Positions 20,901-29,522 of a DNA stretch of 64,000 nt are shown piece by piece (positions within the stretch are counted from its first letter, which is position 1; every line of letters starts with the position of its first letter). Under the pieces are notes generated by a model. It ran no database searches, was not told where the DNA came from, and saw only the letters and a list, made by a program, of their open reading frames with translations. A program made the position numbers and the translations under genes. Source of the stretch: Shewanella cyperi (GTDB lineage: Bacteria > Pseudomonadota > Gammaproteobacteria > Enterobacterales > Shewanellaceae); NCBI RefSeq assembly GCF_017354985.1, contig NZ_CP071501.1, positions 1,197,501-1,261,500 of the forward strand, in the 5' to 3' direction.

Positions 20901-23900
20901 CGGTATCGACAGACTCGGTCGCATCCAGCGGGAAGGCGTCTTCTGTGTCCACTACACCGTCGTTGTCATCATCCATATCGGCATTGTTGCCTATACCATC
21001 GAGGTCTGTATCGACAGACTCAGCAGCATCGAGCGGGAAGGTGTCTTCAGTGTCGAGCACGCCGTCGTTGTCATCATCCAAATCGGCATTGTTGCCTATA
21101 CCGTCGAGGTCGGTGTCGACAGACTCAGCAGCATCGAGCGGGAAGGCGTCCTCTGTGTCTACGACACCGTCGTTGTCATCATCCAAATCGGCGTTGTTGC
21201 CTATGCCATCGGAGTCTGTATCGACAGACTCAGCAGCATCGAGCGGGAAGGCATCTTCAGTGTCCAACACACCGTCATTGTCATCATCCAAATCGGCGTT
21301 GTTGCCAATACCGTCGAGGTCGGTATCGACAGATTCTGCCGCATCCAGTGGGAAGGCATCGTCACTGTCGACTACGCCGTCGTTGTCATCATCGGTATCG
21401 GCGTTATTGCCAATACCGTCGAGGTCGGTATCGACAGACTCACTGGCATCAAAGGGGAAGGCATCGACTATATCCAACACGCCGTCGTTGTCATCGTCGG
21501 GATCGGCGTTATTGCCTATGCCGTCGAGATCTGCATCCAGCCATTCGCTGGCATCCAAGGGGAACAGATCGCTGCTATCGGCAACGCCGTCGTTGTCGTC
21601 GTCGCTGTCGGCATTATTGCCTATGCCGTCGGAGTCGGTATCCAACCACTCGGAGGCGTCCAGTGGGAAGGCGTCCTCTGTGTCTATGACACCGTCGTTG
21701 TCATCGTCGGTATCGGCGTTGTTGCCTATACCATCGAGATCCGTATCCAACCATTCGGCGGCATTAAAGGGGAAGGCATCGGCCACATCCGCAACACCGT
21801 CGTTGTCGTCGTCCGGATCGGCGTTGTTACCTATGCCGTCGAGATCTGCATCCAGCCACTCGCTGGCATCCAGCGGGAAGGCATCGGCGGCATCCAACAC
21901 ACCATCGTTGTCATCGTCGCTATCGGCATTGTTGCCTATACCGTCCTTGTCGGTGTCGACAGATTCGCTGGCATCCAGAGGGAAGGCATCGTTGCTATCG
22001 GCTACACCATCGTTGTCATCATCGGTATCGGCATTATTGCCAATGCCATCGGCATCGGTATCCAGCCACTCGGCAGCATCCAATGGGAAGGCATCTTCGC
22101 TGTCCAACACGCCGTCGTTATCGTCGTCGTTGTCGCTGTTATTACCTATACCATCTGAGTCGGTATCCAAGGTCTCGTTGGCATCATTGGGGAAAGCATC
22201 GCTGTTATCACCGACACCATCGCTGTCGCTGTCGGTGGTTTCGGTGGCATCGTTCGGGAAAGCATCTGAGCTGTCGACGACACCGTCACCGTCAAAGTCA
22301 CCGGCATACACATATTCGATGGCACCTATATCCATCTTCGGATAGAGCGGCCCGCCCAGTTCTTCCGGGTTATCCGGATTGTATGCCCCCATTACACGGG
22401 CATTACCCAGCAAGTCGACTGCGCCTGCCGGAAGTTCACCTGTCTCACCGGCATCGATATTGGCGCTGCCCGGCACAGGTCTGTAGTCGCCATTCTCTGG
22501 ATCGGCCAATTCAACATAGCCAGTAGAGGTAACGCCACACTCGCTATCTTCTACCCAGCTGGCGGTTTGTTGCACCCAGGTTGCTACATTACACACGGTT
22601 GAACCATTAGCGCCTTTTAACAGCAGGCTATTACGCAACTGGGCTTTACCTGTGCCAACCACAGACAGAGCGCCGCCTTCACTGTTGTAAAGGGTGCTGG
22701 AGAACAGCGAAATCTGGCCGTCGTCCGTGATCAGTGCCGGATCGGAGCCACTAACATTAGCCACCAGACTGTTTTCCAGATAAAGCTCAACACTGCGGCC
22801 GCTAATAACCGGTGCTGTCATATTTTCAATCAGCACATGCTCCAACAACAGAAATGAACTGGAATACATATGCACGGCGCTGGCCTTATTATAGGTACCA
22901 AGCTCAGCATCAAAGTTTGTATAAGCGTCGGCATCAACACCCTGACTAAAACCGTTACGCAAGGTTAAGCCGACTAAATGTGGGAATTGGCTTTTGAGCA
23001 TCCTGTCGGCTATGGCAACCGCAAAAATAGCTGTCTTATTTTGCCCGTCCAGCACAACAGCTTTATTACCATCTATCTTCATGCCTTTGCCAATCACTAA
23101 CGGCGATTCAAGCATTATGGTCATAGGGCCGTTGAAGCTGATGACATTCAGATCGGCTCCGGGCTCACTGGCACATAAATCGATTAATGCCTGGCGTAAG
23201 GTACCCGGGCCACTATCGGCATTGCTGGTTACGGTGATTTGGCTTGCAGTACAAGCTTGATAAGGGTTGTCATCGATGCGCGCCCAATTGAGCACCACGT
23301 CATTTTCATCGACCAGGGTTTGTAGAGCATCTGTACCATCAATTTGGTAGAAAAAGTCGACCACGCCATCGTTATCGCGGTCTTCATCATAAATATCAGC
23401 AATACCGTCGCCATCGAAGTCAGGCAGGTCACCGTACACTGTTGGATGCGGATCAACGCCATCCAGGGTGCCGTCGCCGTCACTGTCAGGGTTTAATGCA
23501 TCTGAACCGGCAACAATTTCATCGGCATCACTTAAACCGTCATTGTCATCGTCGAGATCGGCATTGTTGCCAATGCCATCATGGTCGGTATCCAGATATT
23601 CGCTGGCATCTTTGGGAAACCTGTCTTCCCAATCCGCATAGCCATCATTGTCGTCATCTGTGTCCCAATCATCTGCTATGCCGTCGCTATCGGTATCCAA
23701 TTGCATTTTTACGCCAACAGAGCACTCGGTTGGGCCTGCCTGTGTGTGGGTATGTGGCGTGACGCAAAAACGAATAACAGTACCGGCAGCAACACTTTTC
23801 TGAAAGGTAATGCCATTCTCACCGACATAGTCGACCCAGGTGTCAGACTGTGCATACTGCCACTGGTACAGACTTTGATACTCCAAACCGTCATAGACGT

Positions 23901-26139
23901 TGTCGTTCGGCGCAACGTAAGTGTACTGTCCAATTAACCCGGAACCGGCGATAGGCTCGGCGTACTGCGGTTTAATTTTTACATTGGTTGCGAACGGTAT
24001 TTGCCCAACTTTAATCCATTTACCGCAGCGTTGGCTGTTTCTGAATGTCATGCACATGGTGACAAAGGTATTGGCATCATCGGCGGTGGCCTGATAGCCA
24101 AATTGATTGCTCGCAACCACCACAGCATCACTGACTTGCCCGGTTGCCGAACGCAGCCAGACAAAATCTGTGGCGTCAATTGAGTACGGAATATTGGCAA
24201 ACAGATAGTCGCCGGGGCGCATATTCTGGCCGACTTTATCAACATGTGGGTGGGTCGTCTGAGGGCTATACCAGGGCGGGCTATTCAATATCCGGTCAGC
24301 CAGCAGGGTTGGAACTTTAATATCAAGGCCCCAAACGTCAGTGTAATCCCCCGTATCCAGTCCAGGTAATGGCCCATCGCAGGTGCCGCAAAAGAATTCA
24401 CTGGCACTGGCTTCAACATTAATGCCAAAAAACTGCCAGGTTTCGGCATAGCTTTCCAGCAGCCCTTTGGTTTCGTTGTAACTTGGAGACTTTGGCGACA
24501 GCGGCGTCCGCATGGTTGAACCTCCCAGATTAAGATAATCCAGGGTTTGTTTGGCAGCCCAATCTTCAGGCGTCAGCCGCTCATAAAATTCAACGTGATC
24601 TCTGCGATTGTTGTCTTGTACCGCCAGTAAAAACTGGTTATTGCTTGAACTTGGATGGGTGTTGCCGGAAAAGTTTGAACCGGGTTCGAGATCGAACCAG
24701 TTCATACTGGCGGTCCATTCGATTGGTTTGTCTTCAATAATGGTATTGCCTGGTGCGTAATCGACACAGGCAGTGTTCATACTATCGAACACACAGGTGT
24801 TGTAGTGATAGGTTGCGAACCAGTGCCAATGGTCATCACTACCTATGATGACTTCATTCCAGCCGCGGTCAGCGACAAAATTGGGGAACATCTTAGCCAA
24901 GGTGCCGACGATTGGGCGCTGATCAACATCGCTGACCGGATTCATCATTTCCTGCGCAATGACGGGCTCCCAATCCCATTCCTTTTCTGAGTAAAAGGTG
25001 CGCTCCATTTGCAGCGGGTCGAAATTGGAATCCATATAGGGCAAGCGTGGCGTGTTAAACACACCACGGCTCATCGCATCCACCGGCATCGACAAATACG
25101 CACAAAAATTTTGTACATCGTCATCTTCAGCGCAGGCAGCCCGGTTTAATAGCGGCGTTGCGGCAGCACTGTGCGGGAAAAACTGAAAATTCGATTGCGG
25201 AACAGTTAGATAGCTGCCACCTCGGATATTGGTATTAGTGTCTTTAACCAGTTTAAAGGTATTGGCAATACTGCTGATATTACCCAGCACCATGAAACCG
25301 ACGCGGCCGGCATAAACCGTATCACTATTAGCCTGCTCTACAGCAGTCTCCTGCATCAGCCGCAAGGTGATGCTGTCAAAATTGCCCACGCCTTCTGTCA
25401 CCGTCGCGCCCTGATATACCGCCATATCGTTTAACTGGCGAAAGCCACTGCTTTTATAAAGCATCGGCCGCTGTAACTGCGCCACTGTTACCGCAGTTTC
25501 AAAGCTGGCGCCCAGGGCAATGGTTTGACCGCTGAAGCCGGTGTGCTTCACTTCAGCACTTGAGATCAGCAACATGCGGCCATCGGCCAGGCGGTGCCAG
25601 CCTTCTTCTGCAATCAGGTAATGCACCTTGGCACCGGCTAAGTCAGCGTTAAAACCAGTCGCCTGATTCACATCGAATAAAAACTGATTACCGGCCGTAA
25701 TCGGCGCCGTCGGCACTATGCTGACGCCGTTATTCAAGTTGGGGTCTTCCAGGCTAACAAAGACTACCGGACGATAAAAAATACGGTTAGTCCACAGGTC
25801 GGCGATCTCGTTATTGGCACCAATGGTTAAAGTGCCGGATTCGGCCGGAATACCGAGTAGCGCCGGTGCACCGTTAAACTGTACTCCAACCGCGTCTACA
25901 GTTGAGGAGCCCGCGCCATCACTGGTGGTAAAAGCCCATTTGCCATTGGCTTGTGTAACAAAGCCCGATAACGTCGGATGTACTGGCTGAAAAAACACCA
26001 GATTATCGGCATCATTCACAAAACCCTTGTCGCTGGCAGTGTTATCGACGATGGTCACTTTTTTCGTCAGGCTGGCTGCAAACAGGCTTTGTGCCGGGCA
26101 CAAGCCGATCAACAGAATCCAAATTAACCAACGCATCAT
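17956..26139 (-). CDS. Giant thrombospondin-type-3 repeat surface protein with GlyGly-CTERM
   Basis: About 2727 residues. The start at 26139 (MM before RWLIWILLIGL) begins a signal peptide with GGGGAAA upstream; the frame is open to 26175. Order: an unrecognised N-terminal region (to about 810); a small TSP3 cluster (about 814-925); a beta-helix/choice-of-anchor-like region starting SNADSGPGTLRQAL (about 970-1270); 20 exact 35-residue TSP3 units (1325-2024); HYR-like domains from about 2030; another TSP3 patch (about 2385); a region resembling choice-of-anchor U (LLQDGGPNDADG); a cadherin-like domain (NDTDPDGDSL); and the tail GGSVPPWSLLLLGMA plus CRRRR, the GlyGly-CTERM sorting signal. TSP3 units bind calcium. 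It is probably a rhombosortase-processed surface or secreted adhesin. It is last in a co-directional block after a two-component system. Confidence 0.9.
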   Translation of the reverse strand: MMRWLIWILLIGLCPAQSLFAASLTKKVTIVDNTASDKGFVNDADNLVFFQPVHPTLSGFVTQANGKWAFTTSDGAGSSTVDAVGVQFNGAPALLGIPAESGTLTIGANNEIADLWTNRIFYRPVVFVSLEDPNLNNGVSIVPTAPITAGNQFLFDVNQATGFNADLAGAKVHYLIAEEGWHRLADGRMLLISSAEVKHTGFSGQTIALGASFETAVTVAQLQRPMLYKSSGFRQLNDMAVYQGATVTEGVGNFDSITLRLMQETAVEQANSDTVYAGRVGFMVLGNISSIANTFKLVKDTNTNIRGGSYLTVPQSNFQFFPHSAAATPLLNRAACAEDDDVQNFCAYLSMPVDAMSRGVFNTPRLPYMDSNFDPLQMERTFYSEKEWDWEPVIAQEMMNPVSDVDQRPIVGTLAKMFPNFVADRGWNEVIIGSDDHWHWFATYHYNTCVFDSMNTACVDYAPGNTIIEDKPIEWTASMNWFDLEPGSNFSGNTHPSSSNNQFLLAVQDNNRRDHVEFYERLTPEDWAAKQTLDYLNLGGSTMRTPLSPKSPSYNETKGLLESYAETWQFFGINVEASASEFFCGTCDGPLPGLDTGDYTDVWGLDIKVPTLLADRILNSPPWYSPQTTHPHVDKVGQNMRPGDYLFANIPYSIDATDFVWLRSATGQVSDAVVVASNQFGYQATADDANTFVTMCMTFRNSQRCGKWIKVGQIPFATNVKIKPQYAEPIAGSGLIGQYTYVAPNDNVYDGLEYQSLYQWQYAQSDTWVDYVGENGITFQKSVAAGTVIRFCVTPHTHTQAGPTECSVGVKMQLDTDSDGIADDWDTDDDNDGYADWEDRFPKDASEYLDTDHDGIGNNADLDDDNDGLSDADEIVAGSDALNPDSDGDGTLDGVDPHPTVYGDLPDFDGDGIADIYDEDRDNDGVVDFFYQIDGTDALQTLVDENDVVLNWARIDDNPYQACTASQITVTSNADSGPGTLRQALIDLCASEPGADLNVISFNGPMTIMLESPLVIGKGMKIDGNKAVVLDGQNKTAIFAVAIADRMLKSQFPHLVGLTLRNGFSQGVDADAYTNFDAELGTYNKASAVHMYSSSFLLLEHVLIENMTAPVISGRSVELYLENSLVANVSGSDPALITDDGQISLFSSTLYNSEGGALSVVGTGKAQLRNSLLLKGANGSTVCNVATWVQQTASWVEDSECGVTSTGYVELADPENGDYRPVPGSANIDAGETGELPAGAVDLLGNARVMGAYNPDNPEELGGPLYPKMDIGAIEYVYAGDFDGDGVVDSSDAFPNDATETTDSDSDGVGDNSDAFPNDANETLDTDSDGIGNNSDNDDDNDGVLDSEDAFPLDAAEWLDTDADGIGNNADTDDDNDGVADSNDAFPLDASESVDTDKDGIGNNADSDDDNDGVLDAADAFPLDASEWLDADLDGIGNNADPDDDNDGVADVADAFPFNAAEWLDTDLDGIGNNADTDDDNDGVIDTEDAFPLDASEWLDTDSDGIGNNADSDDDNDGVADSSDLFPLDASEWLDADLDGIGNNADPDDDNDGVLDIVDAFPFDASESVDTDLDGIGNNADTDDDNDGVVDSDDAFPLDAAESVDTDLDGIGNNADLDDDNDGVLDTEDAFPLDAAESVDTDSDGIGNNADLDDDNDGVVDTEDAFPLDAAESVDTDLDGIGNNADLDDDNDGVLDTEDTFPLDAAESVDTDLDGIGNNADMDDDNDGVVDTEDAFPLDATESVDTDKDAIGNNADLDDDNDGVLDTEDAFPLDASESVDTDLDSIGNNADSDDDNDGVLDTEDAFPLDAAESVDTDADGIGNNADLDDDNDGVVDSDDAFPLDATESVDTDNDGIGNNADLDDDNDGVADSNDAFPLDASESVDTDSDGIGNNADMDDDNDGIVDSEDAFPLDAAESVDTDADGIGNNLDTDDDNDGVVDTEDAFPLDAAESVDTDSDGIGNNADLDDDNDGVVDSEDTFPLDAAESVDTDGDGIGNNADPDDDNDGIPDEDDAAPLDPSIGDTQKPVFAELTPLTFEATGPVTAVTLPEPVVTDNISKVLTISSDLAPELALGEHLITWTATDGAGNQATAEQLVTILDTTAPEFDVLDTLVINATGRLTDISALLDISASDLVDGDVTATIVGSSELASGAHELELGATDSSGNTATTTLSVHILPQLKLAQSLTVEAGGEYLLPVQLTGEAPVYPVELSYSLLVDGQEVNSATATIAQGTQGELPVSVPTGLTLGRELALRIDSVSHAYVGEDGQAQLQLTEQNQAPTFTAKVLQQGVATRLLDPLAGQVEIRLQVSDVNVNDSHSVSWQVVEQAFGGSIAEDGLSMTFDPSELSSGRYAVDVTVTETNTPAPLSSSRRIRFTVESLPELSSEADSDGDGLVDSEEGYGDSDGDGIADYLDNDVDSSRLPVNSSTEPMQTTAGVQLALGNITSAMITGSGAGMTMDDLADAVAADTAAADSSDSHFSQVAAVLDFTLSGTFQVGQSVAVVFPMPRGTALPEDAVYRKYTPEQGWYDFVEDVSNSISSAPLLEGKCPQVGADSFEPGLVAGYHCVQLLLQDGGPNDADGTANGVIEDPGVISVLSQNQLPVAQADSAAILDSQVLVIDVLANDTDPDGDSLSVIGASVDNGTVELLADNTLRYTPSSGFSGEAVISYQVSDGFGGSAQGQVNVTVSLTPVTEPDTPATKSHGGSVPPWSLLLLGMALCRRRRAA
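20068..22167 (-). repeat. Twenty tandem 105-bp units encoding TSP3 repeats
   Basis: The protein repeats DTDxDGIGNNADxDDDNDG, then a xDxxDAFPLDAxE stretch, every 35 residues, 20 times, with no insertion or deletion over 2100 bp. Units 1 and 3-6 end EWL; unit 2 and units 7-19 end ESV. The last unit diverges (PLDPSIG). Partial units continue to about 22290. Confidence 0.95.
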
Positions 26140-26184
26140 GCTGTATTTCCCCGAATAGAATTTTCTACCCTGCATTAAAACAGG

Positions 26185-26206
26185 TAAATGTGCAGGAAAA
26201 ATGCAG
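26185..26206 (-). promoter_or_regulatory. Direct-repeat operator candidate upstream of the giant surface-protein gene
   Basis: On the minus strand CTGCATTTTTC is followed directly by CTGCACATTTA: two 11-bp repeats, 46-67 bases before the start. A -10-like TTTAAT follows a few bases on. The same 16-base core (CTGCA-N6-CTGCA) recurs before the YHYH lipoprotein gene, and a variant before the kinase gene. Confidence 0.55.
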
Positions 26207-26300
26207 ATGGTAGCAAAAAGCCAGGGAGAAGTGCACTGAGGCTATGTCGGCCGCGCAGGGGGGAAAAGGAGGTGATAGCTAATTTATAAATTTGGTGAAC

Positions 26301-26316
26301 GCCTGGCTAACCAGGC
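26301..26316 (-). other. Small hairpin just after the kinase stop codon
   Basis: GCCTGG, four bases, CCAGGC abuts the stop codon of the sensor kinase gene. There is no T run, so it is a weak terminator at best. Confidence 0.35.
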
Positions 26317-27654
26317 TTAACCCGCCAATGCCGGCAGGGTGATCACCATGCGCAGCCCCCCAAGGGGCGACTCGGAGGCCTGGATTTGACCCTGGTGCGC
26401 CAGGATGATGGACTTGGCCACGGACAAACCCAGACCCGCGCCACCCGTGTCGCGGCTGCGGGAATCCTCAAGCCGGTACAGGGGCTCGAACAGGCGCTCA
26501 AGCCGGTCCGCCGCCACGCCGGGTGCACTGTCCTCCAGGGTGAGTATGATGGTTTCACCGTGGCGACCAAGGCTGAGTCGGATGCTGCCCGGCGCTTGGG
26601 TATAACGCAGGCTGTTTTCCAGCAACTTGCCGAGCGCCAGTTCGAAACTGGCTTCATCAAGGAGGGCGGGGCAGGGGGGATTGCTGCGGGCAAGGTCGAG
26701 GGAGAGTTGCAAGCCCTGGCCTGCGGCACTGCACTGAAAGCGGGTTATCCAATGGGACAGGAAATCATGCAATTCCACCCGCACCGCATTGCCGTCGAGC
26801 CGGGTCTGGTCGAGCTTGCTGGCCCGTGACAGGTCCGAGATGAAGGCATCCAGTTGCTGCATGTGCTTGAGCAGCCCCTCGATATTGGCGCTGCTGGGCG
26901 CCATGACCCCATCCTGCATGGCCTCCAGCTTCATTCTCAGTACACTGAGCGGTGTTCGCAGTTCATGGGACACATCAGTGAGCAGCTTTTCCTGTTTGGC
27001 CAGAGTGTCGAGCATCAAGGCATTGCGCTCCATCATCAGCCGTTGGGACTCACCATGGGAGCGTTGCAGCTCCTGATGGGCACGGTTGAGAGTCAACTCG
27101 CTGAAATAGCAGGTAAAGACCATGACCAGGGAGGCCAGTACGAAACGAATGAGGCTGACATGATTCCAGGCGCCATCCTGCCACAGCCCCAGATGGGTAT
27201 AGGCCATGGCAAACAGCACCAGATAAAACACGGCCACCAAGGCAGTGCCCAGGGTCCGGCCATTGAGCATGAACACGAACACCGGCAGGAAGAAGGTCCA
27301 GATCAGGATGAAGTTTTCCGCCCGGCCCTGCCAGGCCAGGGCCCAAAGGAACACTATCAAAATCAGACTTATCTGCAGCGCCGTCGATTGCAGCACGCTT
27401 GCCTGCCGCTCCGCGGTCTGACCCTGGCTGCGGCGCAGGCGAATATAGGCCAGGGTGCAGGCCAGCAGCGCCACCACATCCAGCAAGGCTATGGGCCACA
27501 TTCCCCGCAGCTGGTTGTAGAGACTGAATACCAGAAGCAACAGGATAATGGCCAACAGCAGGCCATGGAGCACCACCCGCTTGCGTCTGAGGTCAATATC
27601 GTCCTCGACAAGGGGGTGGCCTAATATGTGACTGGTACGCAGAAAATCGAACAT
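26317..27654 (-). CDS. Membrane sensor histidine kinase
   Basis: 445 residues from the ATG at 27654 (MFDFLRTSHIL), with an AAGG-type site upstream. Six hydrophobic segments fill about residues 25-205, so sensing is probably within the membrane. The HisKA box is VSHELRTPL with phospho-acceptor H230. HATPase_c follows with LLENSLRYTQ (N box), LEDSAPGV (G1) and GGAGLGLSVAKSI (G2). It lies downstream of its BaeR-like response regulator but 207 bases away, and carries its own copy of the CTGCA direct repeat upstream. It may therefore have a separate, autoregulated promoter. The signal sensed is unknown. Confidence 0.93.
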   Translation of the reverse strand: MFDFLRTSHILGHPLVEDDIDLRRKRVVLHGLLLAIILLLLVFSLYNQLRGMWPIALLDVVALLACTLAYIRLRRSQGQTAERQASVLQSTALQISLILIVFLWALAWQGRAENFILIWTFFLPVFVFMLNGRTLGTALVAVFYLVLFAMAYTHLGLWQDGAWNHVSLIRFVLASLVMVFTCYFSELTLNRAHQELQRSHGESQRLMMERNALMLDTLAKQEKLLTDVSHELRTPLSVLRMKLEAMQDGVMAPSSANIEGLLKHMQQLDAFISDLSRASKLDQTRLDGNAVRVELHDFLSHWITRFQCSAAGQGLQLSLDLARSNPPCPALLDEASFELALGKLLENSLRYTQAPGSIRLSLGRHGETIILTLEDSAPGVAADRLERLFEPLYRLEDSRSRDTGGAGLGLSVAKSIILAHQGQIQASESPLGGLRMVITLPALAG

Positions 27655-27736
27655 TCCCTTACCTTGAGGATGCTTGCCGATACAAAAACACCACTGAGAG
27701 TGCAATAAAGCTGTTGATGCTAATGAGTAAAGCACA

Positions 27737-27758
27737 GCAATGTGCAGTGAATATGCAG
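27737..27758 (-). promoter_or_regulatory. Direct-repeat operator candidate upstream of the sensor kinase gene
   Basis: On the minus strand CTGCATATTCA is followed directly by CTGCACATTGC, 83-104 bases before the kinase start. Spacing (11 bp) and sequence match the sites at 26185 and 32280. Confidence 0.5.
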
Positions 27759-27790
27759 AGTACCGAGATCCTGCCCCGGGCACTCGAATC

Positions 27791-27860
27791 CTTTTACCCT
27801 TTAACCCTTTAACCCTTTTACTTTTTAACCCTTTTACTTTTTAACCCTTTTACTTTTTTA
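27791..27860. repeat. Short tandem repeat after the response-regulator gene
   Basis: Three perfect 16-bp copies of AACCCTTTTACTTTTT (27811-27858), preceded by shorter AACCCTT units. The array starts almost at the stop codon of the response regulator gene. Slippage could change the spacing between regulator and kinase genes. Confidence 0.9.
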
Positions 27861-27861
27861 C

Positions 27862-28530
27862 CTAAGTCTCGAAGCGATAGCCCAAACCATAGATGGAGCG
27901 GATCATCTCATCCGGTGACTCCAGCTGCGCCAGCTTCTTGCGCAGGTTGCGGATATGGCTGTCCACAGTGCGTTCCGACAGCACCCTGAAGTCGCTGTAG
28001 AGCAGGTCGAGAATTTGCCCCCGGGAATAGATGCGGTTGGGGTGGCTGTAGAGCAGATGGAACAACCTGAATTCCAGCGCCGTCAGCACCACATTGTGAT
28101 GGCCATAGCTGAGCGTCAGGCTGGACTCGTCCACAGCCAACTGCGGGCCCGCCGAGGTCAGGCGGCCGTCGAGTCGGCGCAGTACGGCCCGGACCCTGGC
28201 GGTCAGTTCTCGGGCACTGTAGGGTTTGCAGACATAATCGTCTGCACCTGTATCCAGCCCCAGCAAGCGGTCGACTTCCTCCACCTTGGCCGTTGTCATT
28301 ATGATGTGCACTTCGGAAAAGGCCCGCACTTCGCGGCAGATGCTCAGCCCGTCCTTGCCCGGCAGCATCAGGTCCAGCAGCATCAGGCTGGGGGCGTCGC
28401 TGCGCACCGCCTCCACCACGGCATTGCCGTCGTTAAATACCCGGGTTTCCAATCCCTCGGCCTGCAGGTACAGCTGCATCACCTCGGCGATGTTTTTCTC
28501 ATCTTCTACGATAAAAACCTTGTGTGTCAT
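27862..28530 (-). CDS. BaeR-like OmpR/PhoB-family response regulator
   Basis: 222 residues. The receiver domain has the acidic pair IVEDE, phospho-acceptor D53 (LLDLMLPG), the switch Thr in MTTAK, and the Lys in DDYVCKPYS. The C-terminal winged helix ends RTVDSHIRNLRKKL and IRSIYGLGYRFE. AKVEEVDRLLGLDTGADDYV is close to BaeR of E. coli. OmpR/PhoB-type regulators bind 10-11-bp direct repeats, and CTGCA-N6-CTGCA repeats lie before three neighbouring genes; linking the two is inference. No such repeat is seen before this gene itself. Confidence 0.93.
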   Translation of the reverse strand: MTHKVFIVEDEKNIAEVMQLYLQAEGLETRVFNDGNAVVEAVRSDAPSLMLLDLMLPGKDGLSICREVRAFSEVHIIMTTAKVEEVDRLLGLDTGADDYVCKPYSARELTARVRAVLRRLDGRLTSAGPQLAVDESSLTLSYGHHNVVLTALEFRLFHLLYSHPNRIYSRGQILDLLYSDFRVLSERTVDSHIRNLRKKLAQLESPDEMIRSIYGLGYRFET

Positions 28531-28653
28531 AAGCTTATCTTATTTCATGAGGCTGGCCTTGGCCGGTTTGGAATTCAGCCAAGTGGTCAAGTGTTCAATG
28601 TGGTCAAACGGTTACGCCGCCGCGGGCAATTACAGGATGCTAATGGATAATCC

Positions 28654-28708
28654 GCCCAAAGGCGAGGCGCAGCCTCTGTGGTGCCACAGAGAATAACTGC
28701 GCCTTGGG
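28654..28708. repeat. Nested inverted repeat downstream of the His-rich protein gene
   Basis: An 18-bp palindrome CTCTGTGGTGCCACAGAG (28674-28691) lies inside GGCGCAG/CTGCGCC arms (28666-28672, 28697-28703), with further GCCCAA/TTGGGC pairing outside. There is no T run. It may stabilise the 3' end of the message or act as a terminator. Confidence 0.5.
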
Positions 28709-28751
28709 CCGGACGGACCCATCGCCTTGCGGTTGCCTTTCTTAGTCGCTA

Positions 28752-29381
28752 TCAGTGCTTGAGCCCTATCTGCAGACTGCTGCCATCGGCCCCCGGGGTC
28801 AGGGTTTGGCTGCGTGGCTCGCTGTAGTTGGTCAGCACAGGCCCAAGGGCTGGTGGAAAGTGCACATCGAGCATTTCGGCCTTGGCGGTGCGCGGCATAA
28901 AGCCGTCGATATGGATCACCAGGGTTTGGTATTCCTCGTGAGACTGTGGCTCATGAGCTTTGTCGTCATGCACTGTGTCATTATGGGGCATGTGGCCATG
29001 GGCCGGAGGCAGCAGGGCCTCGGCAATTTCCTCCTCCAGGCGCTGCTTCAGCTGTGCCTGGCTGGGGGCCCGGGTCTGGCGGCTGGCCAGGGACTGACCA
29101 TCGATGGATATGGTCAGCTGCTCGGCAAAGACCTGCACCAGCTGGCGGTGAAACTCTGCCAGTTTGGCCTCATCGGCCACCAGATGGGCGATTGATGGCG
29201 GCTTGCCCTGCCACTCCAGTTGGTGAAACAGTTCCGTCAGTGAGGTGGCCAGGGTCAGTGACAGGTGGTTGTGTTGCCTCAGGGTAATGTTGGCCGAGGT
29301 CATGTTGAGCCCATGGGCCCTGGCGTCTGTCATAGAGATCAGGCCACAGCAGAGGATGAGCAGCAGTGTTGTTTTCTTCAT
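28752..29381 (-). CDS. Exported protein with His-rich insert, function unknown
   Basis: 209 residues with a signal peptide (MKKTTLLLILCCGLISMTDARA). The centre has a low-complexity stretch rich in His and Asp (PAHGHMPHNDTVHDD), which could bind metal; the ends look like folded beta structure. I do not recognise a named family. It lies 141 bases downstream of the YHYH lipoprotein gene and upstream of the two-component genes, all on the minus strand. That context, and the His content shared with the YHYH motif, suggests an envelope metal or ligand role; this is inference. Confidence 0.7.
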   Translation of the reverse strand: MKKTTLLLILCCGLISMTDARAHGLNMTSANITLRQHNHLSLTLATSLTELFHQLEWQGKPPSIAHLVADEAKLAEFHRQLVQVFAEQLTISIDGQSLASRQTRAPSQAQLKQRLEEEIAEALLPPAHGHMPHNDTVHDDKAHEPQSHEEYQTLVIHIDGFMPRTAKAEMLDVHFPPALGPVLTNYSEPRSQTLTPGADGSSLQIGLKH

Positions 29382-29405
29382 TCATTTTTTCTCCCAACTC
29401 ATAGT

Positions 29406-29450
29406 GGCGGTACTGACGGGCGCCTGTTTAGGACACCCGTTAGTGCCGCC
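29406..29450. other. Hairpin between the YHYH lipoprotein and His-rich protein genes
   Basis: Arms 29406-29420 and 29436-29450 pair over 15 bases with two mismatch or G-U positions. It may attenuate read-through between the two genes. Confidence 0.45.
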
Positions 29451-29522
29451 TGCAACTTTTCGTCAGCGGCGACGCTGGTAACGGCACCGCTGTCAACGTC
29501 AGAGCTGTTAACGACAGTGCGA

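Noticed and set aside
20068-22167. Possible CRISPR array because of regular repeats
   Set aside because: The 105-bp units lie in frame within a single gene, vary between copies, and have no unique spacers.
19901-22345. 814-residue Ser-rich open frame on the plus strand, and a 551-residue Arg/His-rich one
   Set aside because: They are antisense shadows of the TSP3 repeat array; the periodic composition comes from the 105-bp units on the minus strand.
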